Below, one piece after another: positions 24,344 through 35,944 of a DNA stretch of 64,000 nt. The DNA is from Sweltsa coloradensis (taxonomy: Eukaryota > Arthropoda > Insecta > Plecoptera > Chloroperlidae). Every line of letters starts with the position of its first letter. The stretch's first letter is position 1. Position numbers and translations under genes: made by a program. The notes under the pieces are model-generated. The model was not told the DNA's origin, did no database searches, and saw only the letters and a program-made list of their open reading frames with translations. The stretch covers positions 1-64,000 of the forward strand of contig JAMZAV010004992.1 in the NCBI GenBank assembly GCA_024449915.1, read 5' to 3'.

Positions 24344-26757
24344 CTGAAGCAAGACATGTGCTTGAGAAAACACTGTTGGCACATATGTTCCCTTTAAATT
24401 TATCACTAATATCTAATTTAAACAAAAGCTAGAACGGACATTAACTCCACAGAATATCACTCTTATAATTTTTAAAAAAACTTTTAAACATCTCTGTTCA
24501 AGGCAAAAATTTATTTTCGAATTTAGGATTTTCTGGGGGAAAACCCCGGGTTGGGATTTTGAATTTCTAAATGATTGAAAACATTCACACTTTTTTCCCT
24601 CCCCCTACCCACCCCGCAACTCCCGGGCGACACTCCACCCCCCTTTGCTTCCGCATTAACAGGTAATTATATCCCCGTAAGGGAAATTCTTTTTAAAACA
24701 AAAAAAGAATATTGTTTATAAAAAAAAACTCGAAAAACAGATGACAAAGGTCAAAAAAACACATTGAAAATGCAATGTTTCGCTCCAACTTCCGGGCGTT
24801 CCCAAAGGGGCCCTTCTACGCCGGTGTCCGTCTTCACCCTTGTGGCTTTCGTGGGTGGGGTTTGGGGGTTTCTCGCGATTTAAGGGGGGTTTGATGCGCG
24901 CTCTGTCTTCTTTTTGTCGCACTTTGCAGGGACCCAAATTGGACGAGGTGAAAGCAAATGGGGAAGGATGACAGCGGAATTTTGTGTCTCTTGCTAGATT
25001 CCGGATCGATACACATTAATTGCATAATTAATGCTCTTTTTGGGGTTAAAATTTTTTCGTAATTCGGGGACCGGACCCCCCGATGTTTTAAAGCCCAAAC
25101 TAACCGACCAGCCATCAGCAAACCTATTTTAAATTTTTATTTTTGGACACTTGAGAAAAAGGGGACGAATCCACTATAGATTATGTTTTTTATGAAAAAA
25201 ATACAAAAATAAAAAAGAAGAGTGTGGGTATATCTTAAAATTTCAATTTAAAAAGTTTACAACAGATTGCTGGTAGCAGAAATTATCGGACATAAATAGT
25301 TTGTTAAAGGGAAAATCAAAGGGAAAAAAGAATAATTGGGATTGAAAAAAAAAAAAAAAAAAAATATCAAAATTTTGGTTTACCGATACGAAAAAAGTGG
25401 CCAAGTGGAGAAAAATCAAAAAAGACATTTAAGGTTTTTTTTCTTTTGCGCAAAAAACCTAGAAAAATTTTTTTTTACTGATTTTTTTTTTTTAATTTTT
25501 ACACTCTTCGGCCCCCGGGTGATGTTTAGAAAAAATATTTTTAATCGGACCATAAATTTGGGAAAAATTTGGCAAAAAAAAAGGGTTTTATAATTTCCAA
25601 AAAGTTTAAAATTGTTGTTTTAGCATTAATTTGGTTAAAAAACCCTCGTGTTTGAGGTCAATTTTTGTATCCCCAAAAAAAAAACCCCGGCGGGGAGGTT
25701 TTGGGCACGAACGGTTAAAAAATTTAAAGGGTTAAAAAAATGGTGACCCGTTTGAAAACCCTTTTTAACAGTTTTTAAAAAGTAATTTTTTAAATTCTCC
25801 GTTCGAGACCGGGGTTTAGTGCATTAGGGTTTGACAAATATCGCCTCACCCGCCAAATAACTTGGCTCGGCCCCGCTATTTTTGCAATCCCCGTTTAATT
25901 GAGCTTCATAGTTTTTTTACCAACAAAATAAAAAAAACAAAGTTTTATAATAAAAAAACTTCTAATTTTGGGGGTTTTGCTTTCCCAAGATGTTGCCCCG
26001 AAACAAGGAGACGTCAACTGTACAAACCTTGGGGGAAAAAAAAAACATTTTTTTGAGCCTAAAAATGAGCCAAAAGTTTTTTCTAAAGATATTTTTGTTT
26101 CTTCGTCAACACTAATGGCACCAGATGAGGGAGGGGGTTTAAGATTTTTCCCAAATTTACCCTTACGGGAAAAACCATCAAAAAAACAAAATTTTTCATG
26201 GGAAAAAATTGTGTTTTCGTCGTGTTAAAAAACATTTTAAAACCCATCGTGTTAAACGGTCAATCCCCTATTCAAAACACCCCGGACGGGGGATGTGACA
26301 AAGAACGGATGAAAAAAAGGTAAAAATGGGGCCCGTTTGAAAACCCGTTCTTTCCAGTTTTAAAAAAAAAGGGAATTTTTTTACGCTTTAAAATCCTCCG
26401 GTTTGAGACTTGTTCAGTGGGAAAGACGGGGTTGGGAAAAAAATCGCATCGCCCCCCCACTGACTTGGCTCTGGGCCCGGGTTTATCTTGCAATAAACCC
26501 GGGTTTTAAATTTGGGTTTATAGTCTTTGACTAAAAAAAAAATTTAATTTAAAAAACATGTTTTTATAATAATAAACCTCTAATAAATTTCTGCTCCCGG
26601 TGATGTTGCCTCGAGGAAAACGGAAACAAAATAAACTTTTCAACTTACTATCTTTTTTTTGCAAAAAATTAAACAAAAAATAAAGTAAAAAAAATGATTT
26701 AAAGTTGTTTTGAAGTAAATCTGGTTGAGCCTAAAAAGTAATACAAACTTAACTCAA

Positions 26758-27102
26758 AGTGCCCCGCCCAGCGCAGTTTTTATCTTTGGAATTTAAGCTT
26801 GGGGGGCGAGACTGAATCCAACCCCCGGCCGGGCCGTTTCCGCCCCCGCTGATGTTTTGGGGAGAGGGGAGGCCCCCCTCTCCGCTCCCCTGGTTTCCCG
26901 GCCCCCCCGAGGTAGAGAGCCGGCCGGTGCTGTCCCTCAGCCCCGGGTCCCTGGTCGAACCCGAGCGCACGGACTCGCTAGGGAGGTTGAACCAGCAGTA
27001 ATCCAGTGGCCCCCCCCGCCTTCACATGGGACCCCCTCGCCTCCCCGCCCGGAGGACGACCTGCCCCTCTATGGGGTCCAGGTGAGAGGGGGGGGGAAAA
27101 TT
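26758..27102 (-). pseudogene. Ig2C cassette exon (poor sequence)
   Basis: Aligns with Ig2B (31905-32230) through CGAGGTAGAGA.GCCGGCCGG and CGCCTCCCCGCCCGG. An (AAC)n run follows at 27277-27294, matching the one beside Ig2B. Boundaries are approximate because the donor and acceptor are smeared. The true frame cannot be assessed. Confidence 0.5.
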
Positions 27103-29149
27103 CCCGTAAAAGAGGGAGAAACACATTCCGTGTTGTTGTCACTCCGACCAGACCCCGGGGGCAACACTGTCTAGTGTTCAACCCCCAGCCAACCCCCTTG
27201 GACCAGGAAAAACCCTTTTCGTTATATCCGATGAGAGTTTCAACCTTGTTTCTAGGGGTCACTTTCTGGTTCAAAAACAACAACAACAACAAGTTGGGGG
27301 GGGGGGGGCCCCTGAGCATGTTGTGTGGGGTGGGGGGTTCTCGCCAAGTACAGAGTTAGTACAGGCGAGGGGATACAAAAAAACATTTACTACACAGAAA
27401 AAACAATCAGAAAAAGGGAGAAAGATATGTGGGAAAAAAATTTTCTAAAACTGATTAAAACCCGGTTCAAACCGGCACCATTTTTTACCAAAAATTTTAA
27501 AACCCGTTCGTGTCACACCCCCCTCCGAGGTTGGGTTTTTTGATAAAGGAATCCCACCGGGCCCGAACACGATGGATTAAAACCCTTTTGCTCTTTAAAA
27601 AAACAGCCCTAGATTTGAAAATTTTAAAAAAAAGTTTTTTTACCCCATTTGGGGGCCCAGAAGAGGGCCCAAAACAATTTTTTTTATTTTTTTTTTTCAA
27701 AATCATTTTTTCTCCAAAATCAGGGCCGGGGGGATCTGGATAAAAAAAAATTTTCATTTGACCATTAATGGTTTTAAACGGTCAAAAACCGGGTAAAACC
27801 GTGCCAAAACCAAAGGTTTTTTTCCTAGAGCAAAAAGGGGTTTAAAACCAAACCCTGTTAAACCGGGCGATCCCCTATCTAAAAAAAACCCCCACAGGGG
27901 GTGTGGGGGCACGTACGGTTAAAAAAATTTGTTTTAAAAAACAGGGGGTTGGGTGGTTTAACCATTTTTTTACCCCCTTTTGCAAATATAACGTTTCCCC
28001 CCGTTTTAATTGGGGCCCTTGGGGGAAACCCGACTATGAAATATAGTTTTCCAAATAATACTTAAAATCCCCCACCAAAATCTGTACTTGGGGGAAAGCT
28101 GACAGGGGGCCCTGGCTCTGCCCACACAAGACACTCGACACACAACATAACTAAAACCAGTTTAAAAAACCTCAATTACCACGTGTTGCACTTGACTGCC
28201 CGATAAAACCAAAAGTCGTAAAAAGGTTTTTCCCCCTTGGGGGGGGCCCCCAACTCTCTATACCGCCCGGGTTTTAAAAAAATAGTCGGTTTTGGCGTTG
28301 GGAATCTTACGTTCCGTGCGACCTGTGTGACGATTGATGGAACAACTTCAATAAAAAAAAAGTCATATTTCTTAGAAGTTTTAAAATCGATGACCAAAAA
28401 ATGGCGGGAAAAGTCAAAAATATTTAAAAACATCGGGAAAGTTGGTGAAAGTTTTTCCCCATAAAGGGAAACTCTCTTTATTGATGAGGAATTTCTGGGG
28501 GATAGGGCCTAAGCTTAGGACCTCGGCGACAATCAGGGTTGCCCTTTAAAGTTTCGATTTTAGTGCCCAGGGGCGTAAGTACGGGTTTAAAAATGTATTG
28601 GGGCTTTTGGGGCCTAGGCTACACTTTCGTTTCCCTAAGGCTTTAATAACCCATATCTTTGATTTTTTCCACGAAAAGTCAAATGACCCCCTGGCCCCAA
28701 AAACTTTTAATTTCAATAATAAATCAAAAGTAAATTGTTTTAAATTGGGTAGGGTCCCCCGGGCTAATATGAATTAAAAAAAAAAAAAAGTTTTACGTTT
28801 CGTCTGTTTTGGTCTGTTGTTTTTTTTTAAATTGGGATTTTTCCTGCCTATCAATAATCCCACTGACCGTATTTAGTGGGGCAGTTTCTTTTTTTTAGTT
28901 TTACTTTGAAACCCCCCTCAGCGTGCGAGCGTTAGATTTCCCTTTTGAATTGGGAGTAAGGGGGCCCCCCCAAAGGGGAAATTCTTATCGACCTGCCGAT
29001 ACTCTGTCTCTTTCTGTGGGCCCTGGGGCTGGTTTTTTGTATTATACCGTCCTAGGTTTTTTAAAAATGGGTTTGGGGGCGTTTTCTCACAAACCCGTTT
29101 TTGTTACCAAAATACTATGCTGTGGGGAAGACTGTTTTTTCAACTCCCC

Positions 29150-29543
29150 CCCAAGCTAGCAAGTCGGCCCCGGCGTACTTTCCGCCTCTGCTCTGGGTCG
29201 GACCCCGACAGGCGAAACCCTCCATAGTTTAAAACCCGCCACCTGCAGGAGAACCCCCCCAGGGCCCCGGCCCCCCGACCCCGGGGCCCCTCTAGCTGTA
29301 GCCCGGAAGGGTTTCCCCACTGGGGCGTGGCAAAGGGGGGCAGGGTGGGCCCGGGACCCGAGGCCCCCGGGTCAGCTCCCGCAGGGGACCCCCCTTGGTA
29401 TTTTCCGTCCCAAACCCCCTGACCTGACACCCCCGGGGAGGGGCCCCGTCAGCCCGAGGAAGGGGAATGAAACCGTTTGGGGGGGCCCCCCGGGAACACG
29501 CATGTTTTTTCAGGATGATGTTTAGGGTTTAAAAACGCGACAC
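29150..29543 (-). pseudogene. Ig1C cassette exon (poor sequence)
   Basis: Aligns with Ig1B. The acceptor context ACGCGACAC|CTGAG is conserved at 29543; the donor side (about 29150) is unreadable. Pieces such as CCGCCACCTGCAG and TAGCTGTAGCCCGG match Ig1B at 33500-33560. No leader exon lies between it and Ig3B of the next copy. Confidence 0.5.
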
Positions 29544-29600
29544 CTGAGGACATAAAATAGCCGTACACCCACAAGGGAGTATAGAATAAAAGTAATTTTT

Positions 29601-30574
29601 AAAAAGCATTTGTTAAAAATTTATGACATGTATTTTTTTAAAACCTCAACATAAAATTTTAAAATTGAAAACAATTAACTGGATTGTGTACGACTGGACA
29701 AACTTCGAAATCTCAATTAGCATGGGAACGATACGATTAGAGACGAAAATGTGCGTTCGTACTTTTCAAACTACGCCTACATTTTTCTACCAATCGATAT
29801 TATTTTTTTTGTTTATACTCAGAAACGTGATACCAATCCTCGTACATGGCCGTTTTTTGTTAATTTTGTTCCCGTTTGGTCACAAGCAATTTCTAAATAT
29901 TGACCAAAAACTGCAATTTTGCATCGAAGTTGAGGGCTTGGCAAAGCTTGGCAAAATAGAATTTGTATGACCATTACGTTGAAATTAACTATAAAAAATG
30001 AATTTGGATGAACTGTAACATTGAAATTAATAGTTGCAAATTCTATTTTGCCAAGCTTTTCAAGGATGTTGTTACGGTACACTGTGCGTTTATGAATTAA
30101 GAATGCGCAAATGTGGAAGGGTAGATGAGCTTGGCCCTTTTATTAGAACTTGTTTTTTTTTTAGTGTGTAAGGTTTGGCTGTATTTTTACAAGTTTTTGT
30201 TATGTGTGGGTACTACAATCTATGAGTGTTGTAAGCGTGAATGAAAACGTGTTGCTTGATGCTGTTGTTTATTATTTGTTATTATTTTTATTTATTTACC
30301 GTCTATCCTATTCAGTTATTTAAACTAATTTACAAAGGAGGACAACCCACCAAACCATATATGGTATACCAGGAGGTTTTCCCACGCATAATAGTTGTAC
30401 ACGTGTTGCACAGATTCTTGCCACGTGATCTGTTATTACAAATGAACCGGGAAGAGAAGCCCCACCAAAAAAGCAAAGATTGAGTTGGATCCTTCTGTTC
30501 TGAGGCTGCACACGACGACAGACCGGGAGTGGATTGTACTTAGAAGTTTTAACTTATGATTGTGCTAAGCTCAC
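29601..30574. other. Spacer between Ig copies C and B
   Basis: No exon was found. It contains an inverted pair, AAAGCTTGGCAAAATAGAAT (29943) and its complement ending at 30060. It also contains a retroposon-like tail at 30285-30480 (TTATTTACCGTCTATCCTAT and ACAAAGGAGGACAACCCACC) related to 13480-13600. Confidence 0.45.
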
Positions 30575-30883
30575 TTGTGAACGAAATGAGTTGTCCTACT
30601 TCCAGCGGCTTGTCCAGGGAAACGTGGGAAACCACGCATAACAAGACCTTGCCGTTGTGTTGGGGCTGCAGCTGTAGTTTGAGAGTCTGCTTGATAGACC
30701 CCGTCATCCAGGGCCACCTCCACTCGTCCTGAGCCGTGGCTTGAGTAATGACGTCCTTGAGGATGACAGCGTCGCCCAGGACCCAGGACATGTTGGCGAC
30801 AGGGCGACTCTCCTGCACCTCACAGGTGGCCGTGACGTTGTCTCCCGTGTAGACCAGGCGTAGAGTTGGTGCAGTGGGGCGAC
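30575..30883 (-). CDS. Ig3B cassette exon
   Basis: Third Ig-like domain of copy B, 309 nt or 103 codons, acceptor TGTTGCTTCAG, donor GTGAGC, both phase 1, open throughout. The pattern is C2-like: VTATCEVQESRP (B-strand Cys), NMSWVLGD (core Trp), DEWRWPWMTG, KLQLQP and VLLCVVSHV (F-strand Cys). The spacing of the Cys-Trp-Cys triad is normal for the fold. The overall look recalls the second domain of receptor-type Ig proteins, but I cannot assign a named family. It is the intact reference for the split Ig3A. Confidence 0.87.
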
Positions 30884-31904
30884 CTGAAGCAACACATGGC
30901 ATGACTGAGTAAACACACTGAGGAAGAGCTTTGTTTATCGTATAGAGGAAACAAACAGTACATGAACTACGCAGGTTCCTCTGGGATATAACCCATGTTA
31001 AATTAACATTTTTGTCTGTTATATTATGTTCTTATGCAATAAAATGGTTTAAGGTGAGACTGGCTACCCAATATTTTCATTTTTACGCGCGTCCTTTTCG
31101 CTGCAATGCCTACAAAATATATAGATTTTGGAGTAGCTCAAATCAGATTACACCATCTTGTTTGGACAACGATTCCATCTTAATAGAATCATAGCTGGCG
31201 GTAAATGACGTTAAATGTTTGTATCTTGGCTTAAAAAACGCATTTTTGAGTCTAAATGTGAGTCAAAAGTATTTTCCTAATGAGTTTTTTTCTAACCCAT
31301 CTACACTCATCGCGCCTGATGATGTAGAGAAAAAATATTTTCAATCGGACAATTATTGGTAAATGTGTAAAAAATCGGATTTTATCATGCCAAATGTAAA
31401 GTTTTTGTCCTAGCATAAGTCGGTTGACACCATCGTGTTTAGGCAGACAATCCCGTATCCAAAAACACCTCGGACGGGGTGTGTGACACGAACGGTTAAA
31501 AATAATGTAAGCCTGGGGCCAGTTTGAACCGGTTTTTACAATTTTTGAAAAAGTAATTTTTCATGATTCAACTTGTTCGTTAGATACTCCTTCAGTGCAA
31601 TAGACGTTTGACAAATATCGCCTCCCCCGCACTAGCTTGGCTCTGCCTGATCATCTTGCAATACCCGTTTAATTGAGCTTTATTATCTTCGACCAAAAAT
31701 ATAATAATAAACATGTTTTATTACTAATAAACCTCTAATAGGTTTCTGCTCCCGGTGATGTTGCCTCGAGACAAGGAAACAAAATACACTTTACAACATA
31801 TTATCTTTTCTTGCAAATATTAAACAAGGAATGAAGTAAAATCAATGATTATGTTGTATGAAATAAATCAGGTTGAGCCTAATGAGTAATACACCTTGAC
31901 TCAC

Positions 31905-32230
31905 GTGCCACGACGAGCGCAGTGTATCTGTAGTCAAGCTTGTTTGTGGACTGAATATAACCCCTGACCGGTCCGTTGTCCGCCTCGCTGATGTTGGTGA
32001 GCGTGAGGCCACACTCTCCGCTCTGCAGTCCGGCCCCGAGGTAGAGATGCCGGCCGGCGCTGTGGTTAGACCCAGCTCCCTGGGGGAACCAGAACCCACC
32101 AGACTCGCTAGGCAGGTAGAACACGCAGTATTCCAGTGGCTCCCCCGCCTTCATCATGTACCTCGCCTCCCCGCCCGGGAGGACGACCAGCTCTCTCTAT
32201 GTGTCCAGGTGAGAGGGAGGGGGTCATAGA
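31905..32230 (-). CDS. Ig2B cassette exon with a 2-bp frameshift
   Basis: Second Ig-like domain of copy B. The acceptor CTCGTTACAG and donor GTGAGT are sound, but the exon is 326 nt, two more than a multiple of three, whereas Ig2A is 333. The surplus sits at an (AG)n run near 32183-32190, where Ig2B has one extra AG beside the position of the AGAGAG in Ig2A. Upstream of it the phase-1 frame is open. Downstream the conserved frame (EYCVFYLP, GRHLYLGAG, GECGLTLTNISEADNG, YIQSTNK) lies in another register. Either the allele is broken, the reference has an error, or this exon is skipped. Confidence 0.8.
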
Positions 32231-32393
32231 CTGTAACGAGGGAGAAACACATTCCGTGTTGTTGTCACTCAGACTAGACCGGGTCAACACTGTCAAGTGT
32301 TCAACTCCAGCCAACCATGTCGGGCCAGGAGACCTTCTCGTTAATATCAGAGTGAGATTTTCAACACTTGTTGCTAGGCTCACTTTCTGGCTC

Positions 32394-32394
<1 letters not shown>

Positions 32395-32424
<30 letters not shown>

Positions 32425-32425
32425 T
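32395..32425. repeat. (AAC)n microsatellite
   Basis: About ten AAC units in the Ig1B-Ig2B intron, with a shorter counterpart at 27277-27294 in copy C. Confidence 0.85.
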
Positions 32426-33413
32426 CAACAAGTGGGTGGGGGGGGGGGTCACCTGTAGCATGTTGTGTGTGTGGGGGGTATCTCGCCAAGTACAGAGTTA
32501 GTGCGGGCGAGGCGATACAAGGAAAACATCTACTACACAGAAACACAATCAGAAAATGTAGATGAGACGTGGAAAAAACTTTCTCTAAAACTGATTAAAA
32601 CTGGTTAAAACCGCTACCAATTTCACCAAATTCTAACCTGTTCGTGTCACACGGGGGGTCCGAGGTGTTAATAGATACGGAATCGACCGTCTGAACACGA
32701 TGGAGTCAACCGTTTTGCTCTAGATCATCAGCCCTAGATTTGACATTGTAATAACCGGTTTTTGACTAATTTGAGCCTAGAAGAGAGCCAAAGCAATTTT
32801 TTTCATTTTTTTAAAAAATCATCTTCTCACATCACGACCGATGATCTGGATAAAAATAATTTTCATTTGGACCATTAATGGTTCAAACGGTCAAAAACCG
32901 GTTTATACCGTGCCAAATCCAAGGTTTTTGTCCTAGAGCAAAATGGTTAACACCACCGTGTTCAGACGGTCGATCCCGTATCTAAAAACACCTCACACGG
33001 GGTGTGTGACACGTACGGTTTAAAATAAGTAAAAACCAGTGCTGGTTTAACCAGTTTTTACCAGTTATGCAAATATAACGTTTCACGTTTCAACTTGTGC
33101 GTTGGAGAACCTGACTATGAAAAAATGTTTTCCAAATAATATCTCAACTCCCGCACTAACTCTGTACTTGGGAGATGCTGCACATGGTGCCCTGGCTCTG
33201 CCACACAAAACCCTCGACCCACAACATAAATTAAACCAGCTTAGAAACCTCAATCACCACATGTTGCACTTGACTGCCCGGAACACTGTCTCTTCTGTGA
33301 CGTGGTCGAGATTCCTTGTATTATTCCGTCCTAGGTTGTGAGGGTGGGTGGACGTGTCTCACATCCCGTGTTGTTACAGATACTATACTGTGTGCAGACT
33401 GTGTTCTACTCAC

Positions 33414-33773
33414 TGTAAGCATGGAGGTCGGCCCAGGCGTACTTCCAGCCTCCACCCTCGGTTCGGACGCGACAGGCGACCATCCATAGCTTGGAGCCCG
33501 CCACCTGCAGCGAGACCCCGCAGTCCCCGGCCCCCAGACCCCGGCCGCTGTAGCTGTAGCCGGTTAGCTCGCTGTCCAGGTGGGCAGGGTCGGCCTGGGA
33601 CTGAGGCCCCCGGCTCAGCTCCAGCAGCGGACCTGCCTTGTTATCATCGTCCCACCACCTGACCTGACACCCGGCGAGGGCCACGTCAGCTGAGCAGGTG
33701 AATGAGACAGTCTGGGCGTCCTGGTTCACACGCACATGGTCTGGCCTGATGTTGAGGTTGAAGGACGCGACAC
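33414..33773 (-). CDS. Ig1B cassette exon
   Basis: First Ig-like domain after the leader, 360 nt or 120 codons, acceptor TCTTGTCTCCAG, donor GTGAGT, phase 1 at both ends. Blocks: VSFTCSAD, LAGCQVRWWDDD, LLELSRG, AGDCGVSLQV, MVACRVRTEGG and WKYAWADLHAY. Four Cys as in Ig1A. The leader exon ends one base into a codon, which joins in frame to this exon across a 1067-bp intron. This is the best-supported splice in the locus. Confidence 0.9.
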
Positions 33774-34840
33774 CTGGAGACAAGACATCAGAGGTTGTGA
33801 GACAGATGTTTGTCAACACTTACTTCACTTTTTTTTATATTACATTCTAAACAAAATTCATTAAGTATATATGATAAATAAAAAAAACACAAATCCAGAA
33901 CATGACTTAACTGTGGGGTGTAACAGACAAATTAAAAGTTATAATAAGAAGGTGACAACACAGAGAACGGAACACAAAATAAGTATAATATAAATGCCGT
34001 TGTTGCCTGAAACACGTAAAGTAAGTTTGTGAAACCTAAAAAGTTAAATTCAAAATAACATATAGTTAACATATTTAAGAAGTCAAAAGGTATCAGAAAG
34101 AAGATGTGATTTTAGATCTGTTTAAATTTTTGTGATGGTAGACAAGGTTTTGGTACCAACCAGGGTACCCCACTGGCCGGGCGGACATATAAACACTGCA
34201 CAACTGATCCTGCATCCAAAAAACTTGTTAAATGTTGCAATTATTTTGAGTTCTGAATACATGGTTCAGCACTTCAAGGAATCTGATGCCTTTACAAAGA
34301 TCGCCGATACATTGATTATAATATAATTTACCGTGTGCAGATACAACGAGGGCTTATTTCTAGACACAGAATTTACACAATTCTAGAGCTACAATAATAT
34401 ACAGCTCGAGCGGGGTTTGAACCCGGGTGTCGGGTTTCCCAGACGGACGTCTAAACATAAGACAGCTTTGTGCAACAACACTACAGGACAGCAACATGTT
34501 CTTGCAGTTGACCTGTGCTGATAAACCTGTCATTCTGAAACAATTTTATATTTTTCTATATTATAAATTCAAAAACATTATGTAAATATATTGACGTGAA
34601 ATTGGTGTACTCCTAGAAATTATAAAACAACACAACACATATAGGCCTAGTGACGACATGATTGGAAGCATATTATGGTTTCCCTTAAAATTAAGTTACT
34701 GTAAGTAATTGTGCAAAATTAAAAATTGATAAATTTTGTTTAGATTTCTTGATATTGTTGTTCGGAAATCACTCCTGTAAATGGAAAAGTTAATATTAAT
34801 TATTCAGAAATATAAAACTGAAACAGAAGGAGTTACTCAC

Positions 34841-34892
34841 GGACGTCCTGGAGGCCTACCATCACAAGCAGAGCAAACAACACCTTGGACAT
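34841..34892 (-). CDS. Leader exon: start codon and signal peptide
   Basis: ATG at 34892 opens 17 codons (MSKVLFALLVMVGLQDV) plus one base before a GTGAGT donor at 34840. A lysine followed by a run of hydrophobic residues is a typical secretory signal. The phase (1) matches every Ig cassette acceptor. A TATA box and initiator lie just upstream, leaving a 5' UTR of about 50 nt. It is the only leader found for all nine Ig cassettes, so the product is secreted or membrane-bound. No transmembrane exon was identified downstream in the window. Confidence 0.85.
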
Positions 34893-34940
34893 TGTTGACA
34901 GAGAGATAATAATATTATAGATGATACGACAAAGCTCTGG

Positions 34941-34980
34941 GCTGAGAATGATGGGTTAGATATTGTCGTCGCTTTATACA
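34941..34980 (-). promoter_or_regulatory. Core promoter of the Ig gene (TATA and initiator)
   Basis: On the minus strand TTGTATAAAGC places TATAAA at 34978-34973. A TTCTCAGCC initiator-like block has its A at 34943, about 35 bp downstream. The start codon follows 51 bp later. The spacing is slightly long but acceptable. Confidence 0.6.
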
Positions 34981-35167
34981 ACCAGTTGTGAGCAACACCA
35001 CGTCAGTGGACTTGGAAGCAGGAGACAAAAAAAGATGGCCGTCGTCCAATAGCAAACACCCACGGACCAGGCACCACGTGATGTTATTAGGCCAATCCAC
35101 ACTCTCCGCGTCGACTCAGATGCAAAGGTCGTCACACGATGAAAGCCGTGGGTGGCGTGAGGAGAAC

Positions 35168-35180
35168 AGGTCAAAGGTCA
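35168..35180. promoter_or_regulatory. Perfect DR1 nuclear-receptor-type site
   Basis: AGGTCAAAGGTCA, two AGGTCA half-sites one base apart, lies about 225 bp upstream of the predicted Ig transcription start. DR1 sites are bound by RXR/USP heterodimers, HNF4 and related receptors. Binding here is inference. Confidence 0.5.
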
Positions 35181-35318
35181 ATGTGTCAGTGATAAGACTG
35201 ATTGGGAGCCCCGAGTGTTGCGATGCAAGGTCAACGACACTGACTGTCTCCCAGATCAAGAGTATTTAAAGTTGTCTTAACTTTGTTGGTGGGAAAACAC
35301 TTGGGATGTTTGACTAAA

Positions 35319-35852
35319 TTGGTTGAGCAAAGCAAAGACTTCAATTCCACTGACCCCCCCCAAATCTAGCTCGGGTCTTTTTTTGTTCTCTCTCTCTCTC
35401 TCTGTTTGTTCGATCTCTACCGGGCAAACGGCATATGCGGTCTTGATGAAAATTGGAGAGGACATTCGAAATCTTTGAACTAAGTTCTGCCACGTTTTTC
35501 GATACAATCGAAGAAATTTTTCTCGTAAATATCGTACTTTTACGTTTTTGTTATTTTTAGAGCGATATTTTCGTGACATTTGAGCCGATTCTGACCAATC
35601 GGGTGGGGCTACAACGTTCATATTTCACATGGATACTATAGTAATGGTGATATTTGCTTTTAAACGAAAAAGACGGTTTTAATTAGGTTTTTAAAAAGTA
35701 TATAATAACAATTAACAGTTACATAGAAAAACTTGATATCAATCACCTAACATGCGTTCAAAGCACTGCAATGTAGGATACAATTTCAAACTAAAAATTA
35801 AAAAAATGCTCATCCATTAAACGCGACTAAAAATACGTTCGCGAAGCGCCTA
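35319..35852 (+). mobile_element. HINE/Helentron-like element, copy 4
   Basis: Starts TTGGTTGAGCAAAGCAAAGA and ends CATTAAACGCGACTAAAAAT...GCGCCTA. The 5' repeat has diverged (GGTTGAGC). The poly-T tract of other copies is replaced here by a (TC)n run at 35388-35402. It lies upstream of the Ig promoter. Confidence 0.7.
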
Positions 35853-35944
35853 TAATATTTCAGATCAAGAAACTTAAAAAATCCAATCGGATAAGGATTC
35901 TTTCCCAGGTCTCCTACATTCCCGGTTGGCGCCTGAGCCAAAGA

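Larger units (their letters stand above)
21431..29600. other. Low-quality sequence block containing Ig copy C
   Basis: Homopolymers dominate; 22330-22560 is almost only T and C. Aligning 24.0-29.5 kb to 30.6-33.8 kb by eye shows the same order of exons and introns, but isolated bases have taken the identity of a neighbour and runs are longer (for example GACCCCGTCATCCAGG against GACCCCCGTCACCCAGG). This points to bad consensus over a second Ig array copy. Lysine-rich or phenylalanine-rich frames at 22257-22644 are artefacts of the poly-T tract. Confidence 0.65.

Noticed and set aside
26749..29430. Several Pro/Gly-rich frames of 70-117 codons
   Set aside because: They result from smeared sequence over Ig copy C exons and introns.
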